From positions 72,916,393 through 72,980,392 of the forward strand of contig JBAIZL010000004.1 of NCBI GenBank assembly GCA_036971475.1: a stretch of 64,000 nt of DNA, written 5' to 3'. The DNA comes from Prosapia bicincta (Eukaryota > Arthropoda > Insecta > Hemiptera > Cercopidae). The position numbers and the translations under genes were made by a program. The notes beneath the pieces were generated by a model that did no database searches, had not been told where the DNA came from, and saw only the letters and a program-made list of their open reading frames with translations. Shown one piece after another: positions 11,232 to 22,720 of the stretch; the first letter of the stretch is position 1; each line of letters starts with the position of its first letter.

Positions 11232-13520
11232 GTAAAGCGGAATCTCAGTAGTCCAGCATGTTTGGAATCAAGGCTAGATGACCAAAAATGAAGAAGATCA
11301 CTGGATGTATTAGCTTTTATGAAATATAATTTGTAATATTGATAAGAATAAAGGTATATATTTTGTTATCATATGAGAAGGTCTACTATATTTACAAAAA
11401 TGAATATTTATTTGTAAATATTGAAAACTTCATTAAAAACTTGTACTTTCTCATTGTAAAAATAATGTACAGTGCTTTCAGTTTTTAATAATAGTTATAT
11501 AACACCTTCTCTCACTTATAATATATCAACTTATTTAGGTTATGTGGAACCAAAAGAAGCAATTTAAAAATATTTTTTCTAATTACAACACAACAATTTT
11601 TTCTATTTTACAGTGTATACTTTAATTTATATAGGCTACTATTGCTTTTTAATTACGGTATATTATTTTCTATTTTTTATAACTAATGATTCAAAAACTC
11701 TGTTTCCTAATTTCTTTAAGAAAATGTAGCCCTTGGTGTCGATGTCTCGTCCATTAATCTACTCAAGGCTGATGGAGCTTTATTACATTGCATGTTAAAT
11801 TGTGCCTGAGGTTGGAAAATCTCTACTTCTGACATCATTTAAATAAATTTCATTGATGATTTTATCATGAAAAGACAAAACTGGCTTTTCTTCCTCTTCT
11901 TCTGTAAGCCAGGGCCATATTTCTTCTAACTCGGTCTCTCTGATCTGGAGAAAATGTTGACAGAAGTTCTTACATCTCTCATGTAAAGACTCTGTTGTTA
12001 CTGCCTGCATTTTTCAACACATTTATTTCTCAGTTTTTATTAATTTTGAGGAATTAAGAAGAACAGAGGTTTTCACAGTTTAATAATCATACTTTTAGTT
12101 AGTTTATCCTAAGTTAGAGCAATATTAAAAATAACTAAAGTGGCTGAAATATTAGTGTCTTTACTTACAACACCCACCAATAACGTTTTCTTGTAATGCA
12201 ACTTCTTAATTCCTATAACTTTGTGACCCATTGGCCGGATAAGTGCTGTGGTATCTGATGGCAGGTACATAAAACTTCAATAAGCCCATCGTTTGTTAAA
12301 TTTTTTAGGTAATTGAGATCATTTGGATGCCTGGGAGCATTATATACTGTCTATATAGCTTTTACAACCAGATTTCTATCTTTTAGATACAGTCTAACAA
12401 GACAAAATAATCATAGTCCCATTCTTTAAAGACCTTACACATCATCCATGCTGCATTTGATTCATTTTCTTAACTAGAAGTTTGTTTATACATGTATTTT
12501 TGAAAGTTTGTTTCTTTTTAGCTTTACCAATTACCAATCAATCAAGTTTGTGAGAGTCAGATGTAATAGAGTGTAATTGTAACTTTTGCAACAAAAAAAA
12601 GTGTAACTGTGAAATTAAGTAACAATTTCTTGTCTATCATGAAAAACAAATGAATTCGATAATGTTTTTTTTGAACCCGCCACTTGCTTGAACAGTTTTC
12701 CCAAAATAATATCAATATTTATGAGTGAATGTCCTGTTATGCTCTTGAACAAACCAAGATATCGAGCCTTTTCAACTAATGGTAATTACAATACTCAAAG
12801 TCTGCCATTTATCATTCTCAGATGCAGTGAGTTTTAAAAAATCTTCAACTTTTAATCAAATTTTGTTTAATATCAGATAGTAGTTGTTTTACCAATTTCA
12901 TATTCTCTCGCAAAATAACTGTTTTGTTCCAAAATCCATTTTTTTAAAGAAATTGTACTTTATCACTTAAAGTTAGAGTCTTGTGCTTATATTTTATTAA
13001 TGGGGACATTTTTTTGATAGGCTGTCAGCAAATAATGCACAAACAACATAGATACAGTACGTAAGACAAACAAAATACTAGACGTTTATAAAACCTAACA
13101 CGTTATTACTGTAGAGAGAATTTAACTTGGTCTGGTAATAGAATATTGCTATAAGTGATTATCCCTGATAGATTTTGTAGACATATTAAAAGACACAACA
13201 GCACCCAATAGTTAGTCTTTGATAATATCATTATATAACATCAAAGAATGAGGGGGTAGTGAAGGGAAAAACTATTGCATAGCAACACATTTACAATTAT
13301 TACATCACTGTACAGCATGCCTATTTTATTATTAACTGTATTATTAGAATGACTTGACCTTTTGTGAATTTGCATGATGTAATGTCAGCTTTATATTCTA
13401 TGGCTTAACAACTTTTAAGGAAATCCGGTTTTTTGAGAGCTTTATAGGACTAACATTTAAAAGGCCAGTTTACTGAAGGTGCCAATCTACTGAACATTTG
13501 GATAACTGAGGTTCTACTGT
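11232..13520 (-). mobile_element. Second Tigger/jerky-like DNA transposon relic
   Basis: The right edge reads, on the minus strand, TACAGTAGAACCTCAGTTATC, a classic Tigger terminal sequence. The left edge at about 11232 has the related ggaatctcagtagtccagca. The 2.3 kb between them contain a minus-strand transposase relic. The ends have diverged, so exact termini and the TA duplication are uncertain on the left. Confidence 0.65.
11700..13009 (-). pseudogene. Tigger/jerky transposase relic
   Basis: The start is ATG at 13009-13007 (MSPLIKYKHKTLTLSDKVQF). The helix-turn-helix follows with REYEIGKTTT. Near 12350-12200 the DDE core is still legible as NAPRHPNDL and then MYLPSDTTALIRPMGHKVIG, matching the family pattern DNAPAHP...LPPNTTALIQPMDQGVI. 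The segment ending at 12010 reads LHERCKNFCQHFLQIRETEL and belongs to the C-terminal region. Many stops and frameshifts are present and the copy is dead. It is more diverged than the Tigger at 6.6-9.0 kb, so probably older. Confidence 0.65.
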
Positions 13521-14799
13521 AATCAAAAAATATTTGAAAATAACATAATTTACTATAAGACTTATACAAATTTATTAATATTTTTTTTAATAGATAGGAG
13601 AATGAACAAATTATAATTAATTCATCTTTATACATAAATATTAAGTTTGTTAATTTTAAATTATATTTAGATTTAATACAAAATTCTTTGTTGAGGTATT
13701 GTGTTTTACAAATTACGATATACAGTTAATTTTAAAGGTACTAGTTAAATGTAAGTACTAATTCAAAATTTTCCCCAATGACAAAAAAAACAATAATTCA
13801 TTAGTGTCAAATGGAAATAGTAGTTTCTTTTAAACCAGAAGGCCACTAAATATGTGCCTCTATAATGTATTAAACATAATTAAATATTTACTTAAAATTT
13901 ATAAATGGAGTAAAGAGTGGAATATAAGAAAAAATCTTTGTTACCTATAGAGGTATCTTGTAACTCTTAATAGTATGTCTTTCCATTCTTAGTCTTCAAT
14001 AGTACAAGGGCACAAAGAAGATAAAAACATATGCAACGTTAAAATAGACTTGAAACAAACTGAAATTAAGTCTTCCTAATTTTGTGTATTAATAAAAAAA
14101 AAAAAATATTTTTTCATAACTAAACTGTATTGTAGTGAGTGGCCTATAATTGTCAATCTTTATGAATCTAATAATTCTGTATTGTAATTTATATTCTTAA
14201 AGGTATCAGATATGTATAGTAATTTTGAACAATTGAATACACTAATAAAGTCACATAAAAACCTTTTAGCTTTTTTTAGTAAGTCCATATCCAAAAATAT
14301 AATTCTTTTCTTTAGGTAAAACATACTTCCTATGGTTTTTTAGGAAGTATTATAAAACAACAGGATCAATAGTTAATGAAGGAACAGTTGAGCGTAGTTT
14401 TGTTAGAAATGGTCAACATTTGCTTGGTGAACCTTAAGGTAATAATATGTAGTTAAATCAAAACAGTTTTTTAACTCATTCACTGCTGCCCAATATTTAC
14501 TAAGGCATTCTGATCACAAATATTTGTTATTACACCATTGTTATAAAATTACTTTGACAATGCTGACATTGGCACAGGAGAAAGTGCGCCACACTTCTAC
14601 AGAGGCAAAATAACTTCTATAGAGTGTTTGACTACTCTGTTTTGTTTTTTTTAAATGTTAAGTATGAAAATGTTAAAATGTAAGACTTAAATAAAGCTAC
14701 CTGGTATATCAATTCAAAGAAATTAACTACAAGAATACCTATTGAGGGGGAGTTTTTAATTGTGTCGGGAGTATCCCACTAAGGCAAAATTGGCATAGA
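13521..14799. other. AT-rich intergenic DNA, nothing recognised
   Basis: No coding relic, RNA gene or element end could be supported here. Confidence 0.4.
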
Positions 14800-14945
14800 C
14801 TAAAGAAATATCTCATGTGGTGCAGTAAGTAATAAAAGGGTTACTAATGTAATTAGTTTATTGTTCAGACCCTTGAACCAAAGGTACATTCACCTTTGTG
14901 CCTCCCAGTACAGTTGTGCATCGCTCACTATAATCTTAATATCTT
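14800..14945 (+). repeat. Dispersed repeat, copy 1 of a direct pair
   Basis: The sequence from ctaaagaaatatctcatgtg to cagttgtgcatcgctcacta recurs at 15790-15965 with scattered changes, about 990 bp away in the same orientation. The DNA between the copies (14946-15789) has no clear coding frame on either strand. The pair could be the ends of an unrecognised element or a segmental duplication. Confidence 0.6.
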
Positions 14946-15789
14946 TTAGATCTTTGCACATCTTCAGAGGGTCGCCATTCATAATAGAGCCAGGTTTATT
15001 GAGTATTCTTTAAAACCCAGATGCTGGATTGGTGTAGTTTATTCACATATGAAAGAAGACGTAACCATTCAAAATGTTACAACTGCCAAGCTTCATAGCA
15101 GATCCAGAACTGCTGTGTCATCATTACTGACCATGCTTTGTTTACAGCAATGTTAATACCATTTATTTGAGTTTGTTGTTACAATTTATTGTAAAGAAGA
15201 TTGTTTAGATTGACTTTTCATTGGATGCTGTAGTCTTCGTAACCAATCACCTTCATAATTACCAGTACTATCACTGTGAGATGGTAACCACTGGAATCTT
15301 GTGGTCTTGTTACAGTTAAAAATGTATCTCACTTTTGACTAGCTTGAATACTATTACTTATTGAGCAAGGGGTCACGCATGAGTGCCATGTCAAAGAACT
15401 TGGCCCTGATTACTAACTGGTTAAGAACAAGGTATTGTAACTGGTATTTCACCATCAAGTTTTGTTTGCTATTCTCCTATAAGTTGATGGAAACTAAACA
15501 ATTTTGAGTATACACAATAGCCAAGATTTAGTCTCTAGATCCATCAGTTATCACTGACACTATTCTCATTGTACAGGATGTAGACTGTACTGTTGTCTTT
15601 AGTTCTTGTTTTGTTGTATATTTCCTGGATACTTCTTTAACAAGATTAGTTTTCTAATTGGCATGGAGGGAGGGTGTTGTGACTGATCTTATTTTTTTAT
15701 TTCCTCAAATCTTTTGTACAAAAATTTAAGTTGCCTATGATAGCTATTATATTTTGTCCAGTATTCATCTTTTGGGAATATCAAAAGAA

Positions 15790-15965
15790 ATACTAAAGAA
15801 ATATTTCATGTCACTGAAGTGGTGCAGTAAGTAATAAAAGTATTATTAAATATTATATACTAATATAATTATTCTATTGCTCAAACCCTTGAATCAACTC
15901 ATTCCCTGCCTTTGTGCTTCCCGGTACAGTTGTGCATCGCTCATATAATCTTTCAATGGACTGCT
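15790..15965 (+). repeat. Dispersed repeat, copy 2 of the direct pair
   Basis: This copy matches 14800-14945, sharing tggtgcagtaagtaataaaa and tacagttgtgcatcgctca. It carries a short insertion near its start and an AT expansion in the middle. Confidence 0.6.
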
Positions 15966-16469
15966 GTTTTTTTACAGTATCTGTATTGATGTTATTGTGG
16001 TGCTTTTAACAGCTCTTTTTATCATTGGCTCATCTAGTTTATTGTGAGGAAAAGTAGGAACCACCACGAGTTGTTCGGAAAGTTGCTGAGTTTCGAATGA
16101 TGGCATCAGAAAACAATTTTATATACGGGTTCTTAATATTAGTGTATTAGTTAACTTTTCGTCATACTTCTCTACATTTTTTTACATCAATAGTGATAAT
16201 GTTCATTTATTAACAAATTTAAGCTTCTATAATTAATTAGTTAAGGTGGACTTAAGTGCAAAACTAATCTTCTGAAAAGCTAACCATGGACTGAATGATA
16301 TTATTTGAGGACTTCTTACTTTCAACATATACTGCACTAAGTTCTCAACAAAAACTTCTACTCTTATTTAATAACACAAACACTATTCTCTCCATCACCA
16401 TCATAATTGGTTCTATTACCTATTCATTTATTAAACTTGTGTATTAAATTTTTATTTATTCTAACTACA

Positions 16470-16473
<4 letters not shown>

Positions 16474-16520
<47 letters not shown>
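16474..16520. repeat. (TA)n microsatellite next to a hammerhead motif
   Basis: This TA run is followed within 15 bases by the degenerate hammerhead at 16533. Confidence 0.95.
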
Positions 16521-16524
<4 letters not shown>

Positions 16525-16532
16525 AGTTGATT

Positions 16533-16580
16533 CATTCCTTATGATGTTGGTACTGTTTATCAACGAAAAGCTTTGAATAT
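16533..16580 (+). ncRNA. Degenerate hammerhead motif, AAGCUU family
   Basis: Stem I strands are AUUC (ending 16537) and GAAU (from 16575). The core reads CUUAUGA instead of CUGAUGA (G5 to U at 16540). Stem II is GUUG(G) pairing with CAAC. The second core GAAA is at 16565-16568, followed by AAGCUU and U before the cleavage point at 16574/16575. The G5 change removes an essential core base, so this copy is probably inactive. It matches the intact-looking copy at 18952-19000 closely. Confidence 0.5.
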
Positions 16581-16649
16581 AAATTAATAAATATTCTTGT
16601 ATTTGAATAACCTATGTTATATATATAATATAAATATAAATATTATAAT

Positions 16650-16653
<4 letters not shown>

Positions 16654-16691
<38 letters not shown>
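16654..16691. repeat. (TA)n microsatellite
   Basis: This TA run bounds the repeat block that carries the hammerhead motif on the left. Confidence 0.9.
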
Positions 16692-16696
<5 letters not shown>

Positions 16697-16703
16697 TACT
16701 GTA

Positions 16704-16915
16704 TATAAAGGAATTTTTGGGCTAGACAGGAGACTTACCTAGTGGCAATAGTCCAAAACTCCAATCTCTTGAAAATAAATAAATAGAAACACATATTGCA
16801 CTATTGAAATATTTATTTTCATTTATTATTTATGTATTAATTTTCAAGAGATTGCAGTTTTAGACTATTGCCACTAAATAAATCTATCAGTCTCCTATCT
16901 AGTCCAAAAATTCCT
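16704..16915. repeat. Inverted repeat, arms of about 85 bp
   Basis: The left arm (ggaatttttgggctagacag onward) and the right arm (ending ctagtccaaaaattcc) are imperfect reverse complements around a loop of about 35 bp near 16795-16830. Each arm includes tggcaatagtc and the run tctcttgaaaa or its complement. The transcript would fold into a long hairpin. (TA)n tracts flank it on both sides. Confidence 0.8.
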
Positions 16916-16945
16916 AAATAAGCTTTAAGCTCTATTAGAACTAAC

Positions 16946-16948
<3 letters not shown>

Positions 16949-17012
<64 letters not shown>
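16949..17012. repeat. (TA)n microsatellite
   Basis: This TA run is followed by the element tail cacaatatgtattcttgtgt, also found after the TA tract at 18807 with its hammerhead and, diverged and inverted, beside 49410. Confidence 0.95.
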
Positions 17013-17015
<3 letters not shown>

Positions 17016-17335
17016 AATATGTATTCTTGTGTATTAATAAAGAACATAAGTCAAAATACAAATACAAGCATTATAATTGAATATATATATATATTGAAAG
17101 GGTGAAGGTTCATTAACTTTGATATGAATGCCAAAATTAACATTAGAATCAAGTCATTCTTATGTAATGTCACTAAGATATTGGTAATTAACTTTGAAGT
17201 TTCAGCATTGTTGCCATGGCATCTTGGTTTTGATTTATAAACTGTAGCTTTATAGAACAAAAGACTAAGTCTAATTGCACACTCACCAGATTTTTATCAG
17301 TCGAGTTGCTCTGTTGTGGTGACACGAGAATGTTA

Positions 17336-17572
17336 ATGAATCCTAAACTAGTTGCTGCTAAGTGGTTATTGTATCGCTGTATTACGCGCTGTAAAATTAA
17401 GCGCAACTGCTGGATTCATCCAATCAATCGAAGCAGATAACAGATGGGAACACTCTACACTCTTTTTGAAGAACTAAGGCGTGATGGTAGCAAGGTTTTC
17501 AACTTCTTCAGAATGTCTATTGCATCATTTGACGAGGTCCATGAGAAGTTGAAAAATGTCTTACCTTTTCTT
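17336..17572 (+). pseudogene. PIF/Harbinger transposase N-terminus, truncated
   Basis: From ATG at 17336 the frame reads MNPKLVAAKWLLYRCITRCK, then NCWIHPINRSR, a stop, and TLFEELRRDGSKVFNFFRMS. This is the signature N-terminus of HARBI1-type transposases (usual form WVHPINxxR...F..L..EL..D..KFF.YFRMS). The frame runs into a T-rich tract after NVLPF and the DDE catalytic part is absent. It lies next to, and opposite in strand to, a MADF/BESS-type second protein, the usual two-gene arrangement of Harbinger elements. This copy is a non-functional internal-deletion relic. Confidence 0.7.
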
Positions 17573-17943
17573 TTTTTTTTTAAATGGCTAAAATCACTTT
17601 AAACAACTCAAGAGTTTGCGAGTTATCTTTCGTTATCTTTTCAAAATTAACCTTATTTTATTGGACATTATTAAAATTAGAAATATAATAAAAAATACAA
17701 TTACAAATAAAAATACATTAAAAAATACAAATTAGGAAAAGTCTAATGTAGTGTCTGAATAGACTGATGCAGCTAGGGAGGTGCTCGCTGATAGAATTTC
17801 TGGAGATATGGGCAAAGATGTTCGGCCCAAATCTTGATAATATTGTGCTGTACTTTTTTCTCTTCTTTTAGAAGAGCCTGCCTTCTGGGAATTATTGTTA
17901 TTGTCCTTTAAATTTTTAAATGTGTTGGTTGGCGATTTGGGGG

Positions 17944-18306
17944 CTAATAGGTTTGGAGCTGTTGGAGTTGTTGAGTTATGTTAGTTCTTTTGTTGTTAAT
18001 TTTTCCAATTAGTTTTAATACACCCATTTGAAGTTCGAGCACTTCGCTGTCGTTAAACTTGTTTAAATGGGGCAAAAGCCCTTGAATGAAAGATATATGT
18101 GGACTTATAGGTGGTTCTTCCAATGCTTTAATCAATTTCAGTTCTACCTCATCAGGCTGACGGGGTCTTTTGTGTTCTCGCTGATTGGGGTTGTCACGGA
18201 TAGTCTTCTTGGGGGATAGTGGGCCTTCGGGTAGAGCATCAACATCTTCGTCTTCATTGTTGTCGTCATGTCTTCAAATAAGGACATCATTATCAATATC
18301 ATCCAT
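17944..18306 (-). pseudogene. Harbinger partner protein with BESS motif (MADF/Myb-like)
   Basis: The minus-strand frame begins near MDDIDNDVL (ATG 18306-18304), has one TGA, then an acidic stretch, PKKTIRDNPNQ and a C-terminal FIQGLLPHLNKFNDSEVLEL followed by QMGVLKLI. The last part fits the BESS motif (FLxSLxPxxxxLxxxxxxxxxxxVxxLI), a protein-interaction module of MADF-domain proteins, which PIF/Harbinger elements encode beside their transposase. The MADF DNA-binding half is missing. The opposite transposase piece at 17336 supports the assignment. Confidence 0.6.
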
Positions 18307-18389
18307 TGCAATTTGTTGAGCAAGCACTACTGATCTTAACTGAGCAGTTGACTGGAGTGGAATGGTCGGAAAACAACCGAAGGGTGTGC

Positions 18390-18620
18390 AATTGTGTATT
18401 TAGTCATGTACGCCACTGAGAAACAGGTTTTAGCCGGGACGGTCGCAATGCAGTGGCATTGGCCGACTGCTCAGCATTTTACCGGTACCGATCAGCGGTC
18501 GGCGTGTGTGCCAGGTCCCATTCCCATACATGGTTCACTACTAAGATTTGGACGACCGGTAAAAAATCGGCCATCCAAAACCGGTGTGTGTACAATTAGA
18601 CTAACCAAGTCACACATTAC
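18390..18620. other. GC-richer segment, possible Harbinger subterminal DNA
   Basis: This stretch is clearly less AT-rich than its surroundings and holds repeated ccggt/accgg motifs (18481, 18555, 18580). It lies beyond the 5' end of the BESS gene. A 77-codon frame runs through it but looks incidental. I could not find paired termini. Confidence 0.3.
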
Positions 18621-18801
18621 TAGCTAAAATCGTAGACTACTGAACACTAATAAATTTTGCCACGGACAGGTATGTTTTAAACAAAACAGCAGCCAAAGTA
18701 TACCTCCATACTAAATAAAGATTTGTTAAATGTAAAAAAGGGGGGTGGAAGATGTTAGAGAACTGATTCACACATGGCTTCAAGCCCATATATGACTTGG
18801 G

Positions 18802-18806
<5 letters not shown>

Positions 18807-18872
<66 letters not shown>
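18807..18872. repeat. (TA)n microsatellite at end of hammerhead-bearing element
   Basis: The TA run is followed by the tail ttcttgtgtattaataaaga shared with 17018 onward, and then by the hammerhead motif on the minus strand. Confidence 0.95.
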
Positions 18873-18876
<4 letters not shown>

Positions 18877-18951
18877 TCGCAATATGTTTTCTTGTGTATT
18901 AATAAAGAACAAAAGTTAAAATACAAATACAAGAATTATATTTGAATTTAC

Positions 18952-19000
18952 AATTCAAAGCTTTTCGTTGGCTAACAGTACCAACATCATCAGGAATATT
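18952..19000 (-). ncRNA. Hammerhead ribozyme motif (type I), AAGCUU family, core intact
   Basis: Read on the minus strand, stem I is AUUC with GAAU (18997-18994 with 18956-18953). The core CUGAUGA is at 18993-18987. Stem II is GUUGG with CCAAC, five perfect pairs around a nine-base loop. The second core GAAA is at 18966-18963. The self-complementary AAGCUU overlaps its last A, and cleavage is predicted after U18957 (triplet UUU). Stem III has no room to fold on itself and could form between two molecules. All invariant core positions I can check are kept. Function is inference. Confidence 0.65.
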
Positions 19001-20303
19001 AAACAATTGATTATACAATTGATATATATATATTATACTTCTTAATATAATATTATGTATTATGTTAATATAATATAATATTCGTAATATGATTTATAAT
19101 CTTAGTTGTAATACTCCTTACCTTCACATACCTAAAAGATGTATTTGTTACAGTTATCTCTTTATAAACTCAAATTATATTGACAATAAATAATAGCTTT
19201 GTTATTGTAACTGAGAGGTTTTATTACTCTCAGGTTTATTAAACATTATATAAGTTTAATGAGTTTAAAGTTTATATTTAAAATTACTTTTCACTATTGA
19301 ATGAATATTATTACAGATAAATAATGATTATACAAATGGGAACAATTCTTATGTGGTTTTACATTTGACTCTTAAGTTCTGTGCATTACAATTATAATTA
19401 AAATAAAATTCTAGGCATTTTTGTACAATCCTGTGTAGTAAAATTTTTTAATTACAGAAATAAAAAAAATGTTTAAACACTTTGTATGAATGTATTTGAA
19501 CTCCTAAATTAAGTATTTTATTAAGTGAAACAACTTGGAGAATTTGTTTGCAATTTGTAAAACATTATAACAAAAACAAGTACGTATCAGTATTGAAGTA
19601 ATTCACATTTGGTGTAAATACTGTTGACAAAATAAATTGAATTGACTATAAAAACCACGTTATATTTCAATTAAATAAAAGCACATTTGACTTCAAAACA
19701 AAATGGAAAGTTAGTTTTTATGATGTATCTATTTTTCCTTACCTCCATTAAAACGAAATATAGCTCTTAACACTTCGTTGGTCACATTGCTTTCTGTAAC
19801 ACTACTGGTTTAATTGTACCATATTGTTTGTTTTAGATATATTATGCATTGGTTTATGAATTTGTAAAGTTTTTAACTGTTATATAAATATAGGTTAATA
19901 ATATGACCTAGGGGACAATCTATATAATTAATTTTCATTTACATAACAGTAACATTAGAAATTACACATATTAGTGAAAAAAATAAAAGTTTGAATTGTT
20001 GAGCTATATTTCTTAGTTTTAGAATATGTTAGAATACTGTTTGCATAACTTACATTTGTAAATGAATGTTTGGTAGAGATATATATAGTAAAAGACATTT
20101 TATTTGAACTAAACATATTTATTGAGCACAATCTTCTAGTATGGTGATTAGGACAAGCCAAGTTTTCGCACTTCTTTCTTTTCAAGATCAAATCTCCTTG
20201 CTCTTTGGCATATGAAACAAAGACAAGGTGTTGTACTTCTGGTATTTGATTGCACTGACTGATTTCCCTATCATCTGTTGTTTTCTTCTTTCTCTGTTGC
20301 TCT
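19001..20303. other. AT-rich intergenic DNA
   Basis: No gene or element was recognised. Frames reading through 19955-20303 on the minus strand continue from the candidate exon above but are not otherwise supported. Confidence 0.4.
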
Positions 20304-20474
20304 CTACCATATGGCCAGCCGAGCGGTTTCGGGGTGTACGTGTAGGACATGGTGGGCCTGCGCCCCATTAATTTTGAAGTTTGCCAAAACTAGGCCGGTG
20401 GTAGAAGCAAGTAGAATTTGGAACTGCGGTGTCGAATGATCTTGTAGAATGCAGCAAGAATGGCGTTCAGTGGG
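20304..20474 (-). CDS. Candidate terminal exon of an unidentified minus-strand gene
   Basis: On the minus strand a pyrimidine-rich run and acceptor tctttatgttctag precede a GC-richer stretch. In phase 0 it reads PTERHSCCILQDHSTPQFQI and continues through LLASTTGLVLANFKINGAQ to a TAG at 20306-20304. It joins in frame to the candidate exon 20743-20837. The other two frames are also partly open, including one starting MGRRPTMSYTYTPKPLGWPY, so the coding frame is not certain. No domain was recognised. It could equally be an old processed copy. Confidence 0.35.
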   Translation of the reverse strand, partial: PTERHSCCILQDHSTPQFQILLASTTGLVLANFKINGAQAHHVLHVHPETARLAIW

Positions 20475-20742
20475 CTAGAACATAAAGACATATCTAATAA
20501 TCACACAGTGGGTGTCTGTTTACAATAGCAGAGTTTTTGATATAGTGTATTTGTACTAAAGTGATACTTATATAAAAGAATGGACTAATTTTAAATTTAA
20601 AAGTGACCAAATATTAGTAACTAAGTAGTAGTAGTTGAATAGTTTTACAGTTTTTGTGTAATTCTTTATATGAAACAAAAATATAATTTTAATGATCTTG
20701 TAATGTTATTTTCAAATTAATTAGCTAAGGCAATCAACTTAC

Positions 20743-20837
20743 CCGGAGTGACCCTAGTGTTCTCTGGTGACGATTTTGACGAGATTGGGCTGAGGATAAG
20801 AACACCGTAGCTGGGTTGTAGACTCTCACTCCAGAAA
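20743..20837 (-). CDS. Candidate internal exon with good splice sites
   Basis: This 95-base segment is bounded on the minus strand by a GTTTTTAG acceptor and a GTAAGT donor. One frame is open: SGVRVYNPATVFLSSAQSRQ then NRHQRTLGSLR. It stands out from the AT-rich surroundings by base composition. Its downstream partner would be 20474-20304. It is short, so chance cannot be excluded. Confidence 0.4.
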
Positions 20838-21556
20838 CTAAAAACAAAATAGTTGCTTGATTATTGTATAGCATTAAAAACAAAATAAAATTGTTTGATC
20901 AAAATCTAATTTACTTTAAATATACTTATTAGAATTACATTAAATAAATAATAATATCGGTGTAATTCCACATTTTTTTGTATCAACAAATAATTTGTAA
21001 GAAATTTTAAATTGTGCACAATGCTTACATGATATTTTTGTCTCCTTACATCCAACAATCTGTCATAACGAAAGAAAAAAATACTAACTGTAGTAAATTA
21101 TAATTTAAATTTTTTACTTGATTTTTATCCGCTTAAAATAAAAATGGTTCATTTAGAATAAAACGGTAAAAACTTTTTTTATTAAAACTATAGAAGCCAA
21201 TATATTTTTCTCACATGTATGCACACACACAGATACATTCACAGAAAAGGTAATTAGTTACTCTTCCTTTAAAGGAGGTTAGACTGTCTCCATATATGAT
21301 TATCCATATACTCCAATACTCTTATCTTTACAGAGTTTTTAAAGCAAGATGGTGTCTAAACACAAAAATATGTTGCTTAGATTGAGACATTAATTTATAC
21401 ATACCATCCACTGAACTACGACTCAGAATGCGAAGCCATACAGTTGATTATATAAAAACATAAATTTATATTATTAAATTTCTAAAATTCCATATAAAAC
21501 TTATAAAATATTTTATGCATTTGAATAAACTGACACAATAAAATAGCTAGATAAAT

Positions 21557-21712
21557 ATGAAATTTAAAGAGCCAAAATTGGTTATTGATATCTTTGATTT
21601 CATTCAAAACCTAAATGCAAAGAACACATGGAAAGAATATCAACTAAGTACTGTAAAAGGAATAAATACTGTTCTGAATAAATATTTTTCAACAACACAC
21701 GCTAAAGAGTGA
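21557..21712 (+). pseudogene. Short unidentified open stretch, possibly decayed coding
   Basis: From ATG at 21557, 51 codons read MKFKEPKLVIDIFDFIQNLN and on to FSTTHAKE before a TGA. The reading resumes for about 30 codons (QELYAFNNVTSVENINI). Composition is protein-like, but I recognise no family and see no splice sites. Confidence 0.2.
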
Positions 21713-22290
21713 CAAGAACTCTATGCTTTTAATAATGTAACAAGTGTTGAAAATATAAACATCAAATACCAATGGGCTGGATTTAGTAGCATTGTATTCT
21801 GTGTTTAGAAGATTGAGGGGACCATTCTATTATTCAACAAAATATTATCAAGTTAATTAGAGTCACTTTGATGGATCTCAAAGACGTTACTAGCAACCTA
21901 TTGTAGGTTTAGCTAAGAAAAAATGTTTGTACACTGAAAATGAAAAGGGTTGGCCAAGAATTTTATAAATAACGGAAGAAGAAAGGATAGAAGAACATAT
22001 GATCTATGAAAGATTGATGTTTCTACTCACACTTTGTAAAATTTACCATGCCAATAATTATTTGTACTTTGCAACTTTCTTTGAGAGAGTTTAAATACAT
22101 AATAATTTACTGGAACACTAGTACACATTATAAATAGTTAAAGAGATAGTATTTTCAAATAAATAGAATTATATTTATACAAAATAAATTTTAATATTGA
22201 ATCTTTAAGATATCATTTAAAATGGCCTTAAATAGAAAATTTCACTTCCATATATAGATCATAAAAAGGGAACGCTGAGGCTTTACTTAC

Positions 22291-22497
22291 AAAACAACTT
22301 TGTTCCACAAAGCCCTGGCTTTCTTCCGGGATTGTGTCAAGGCCAGACTTGTAGAGGCTAATCAGCTTCGGATAGACCATATCACGATGTTTGAACTGCC
22401 TACACCAGCCGGTAATTGCCTCAAGTAGTGGTGAATGGTTTGATTGTCAACGCATGAGGGTAGCACATTCTTGCCTCCATTTATAATCTGCTGTTTA
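22291..22497 (-). pseudogene. Exon-like segment with one in-frame stop
   Basis: The minus strand ends at a consensus donor GTAAGT (22290-22285). The best frame reads ADYKWRQECATLMR, a TGA, then SPLLEAITGWCRQFKHRDMV and LISLYKSGLDTIPEESQGF. The GC content and residue mix look like real coding sequence, but the stop suggests a pseudogene or a sequencing error. It does not join in frame to the exon at 20837. A further open stretch at 22720-22520 on the same strand (VSGFTSIQPFATPIES...) may belong to the same relic. Confidence 0.3.
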
Positions 22498-22720
22498 TTA
22501 CGTACTTAATTTTAAAAAATTAAATAGTAAGTTGAGGAGATTCAGAAAATAGATGTCGAAATGTTGTGGCTGGTGAATGCAGGAAGAACTCGCAATCGAT
22601 TTGAGGAATTTCCAGGGAATCCAGCAAACAAGGAAGTAACTTTTTCTTAAGACCGGGTATGGAAAGGTTTGACTCTATGGGGGTAGCAAAGGGTTGAATT
22701 GAGGTAAAACCAGAAACCAA

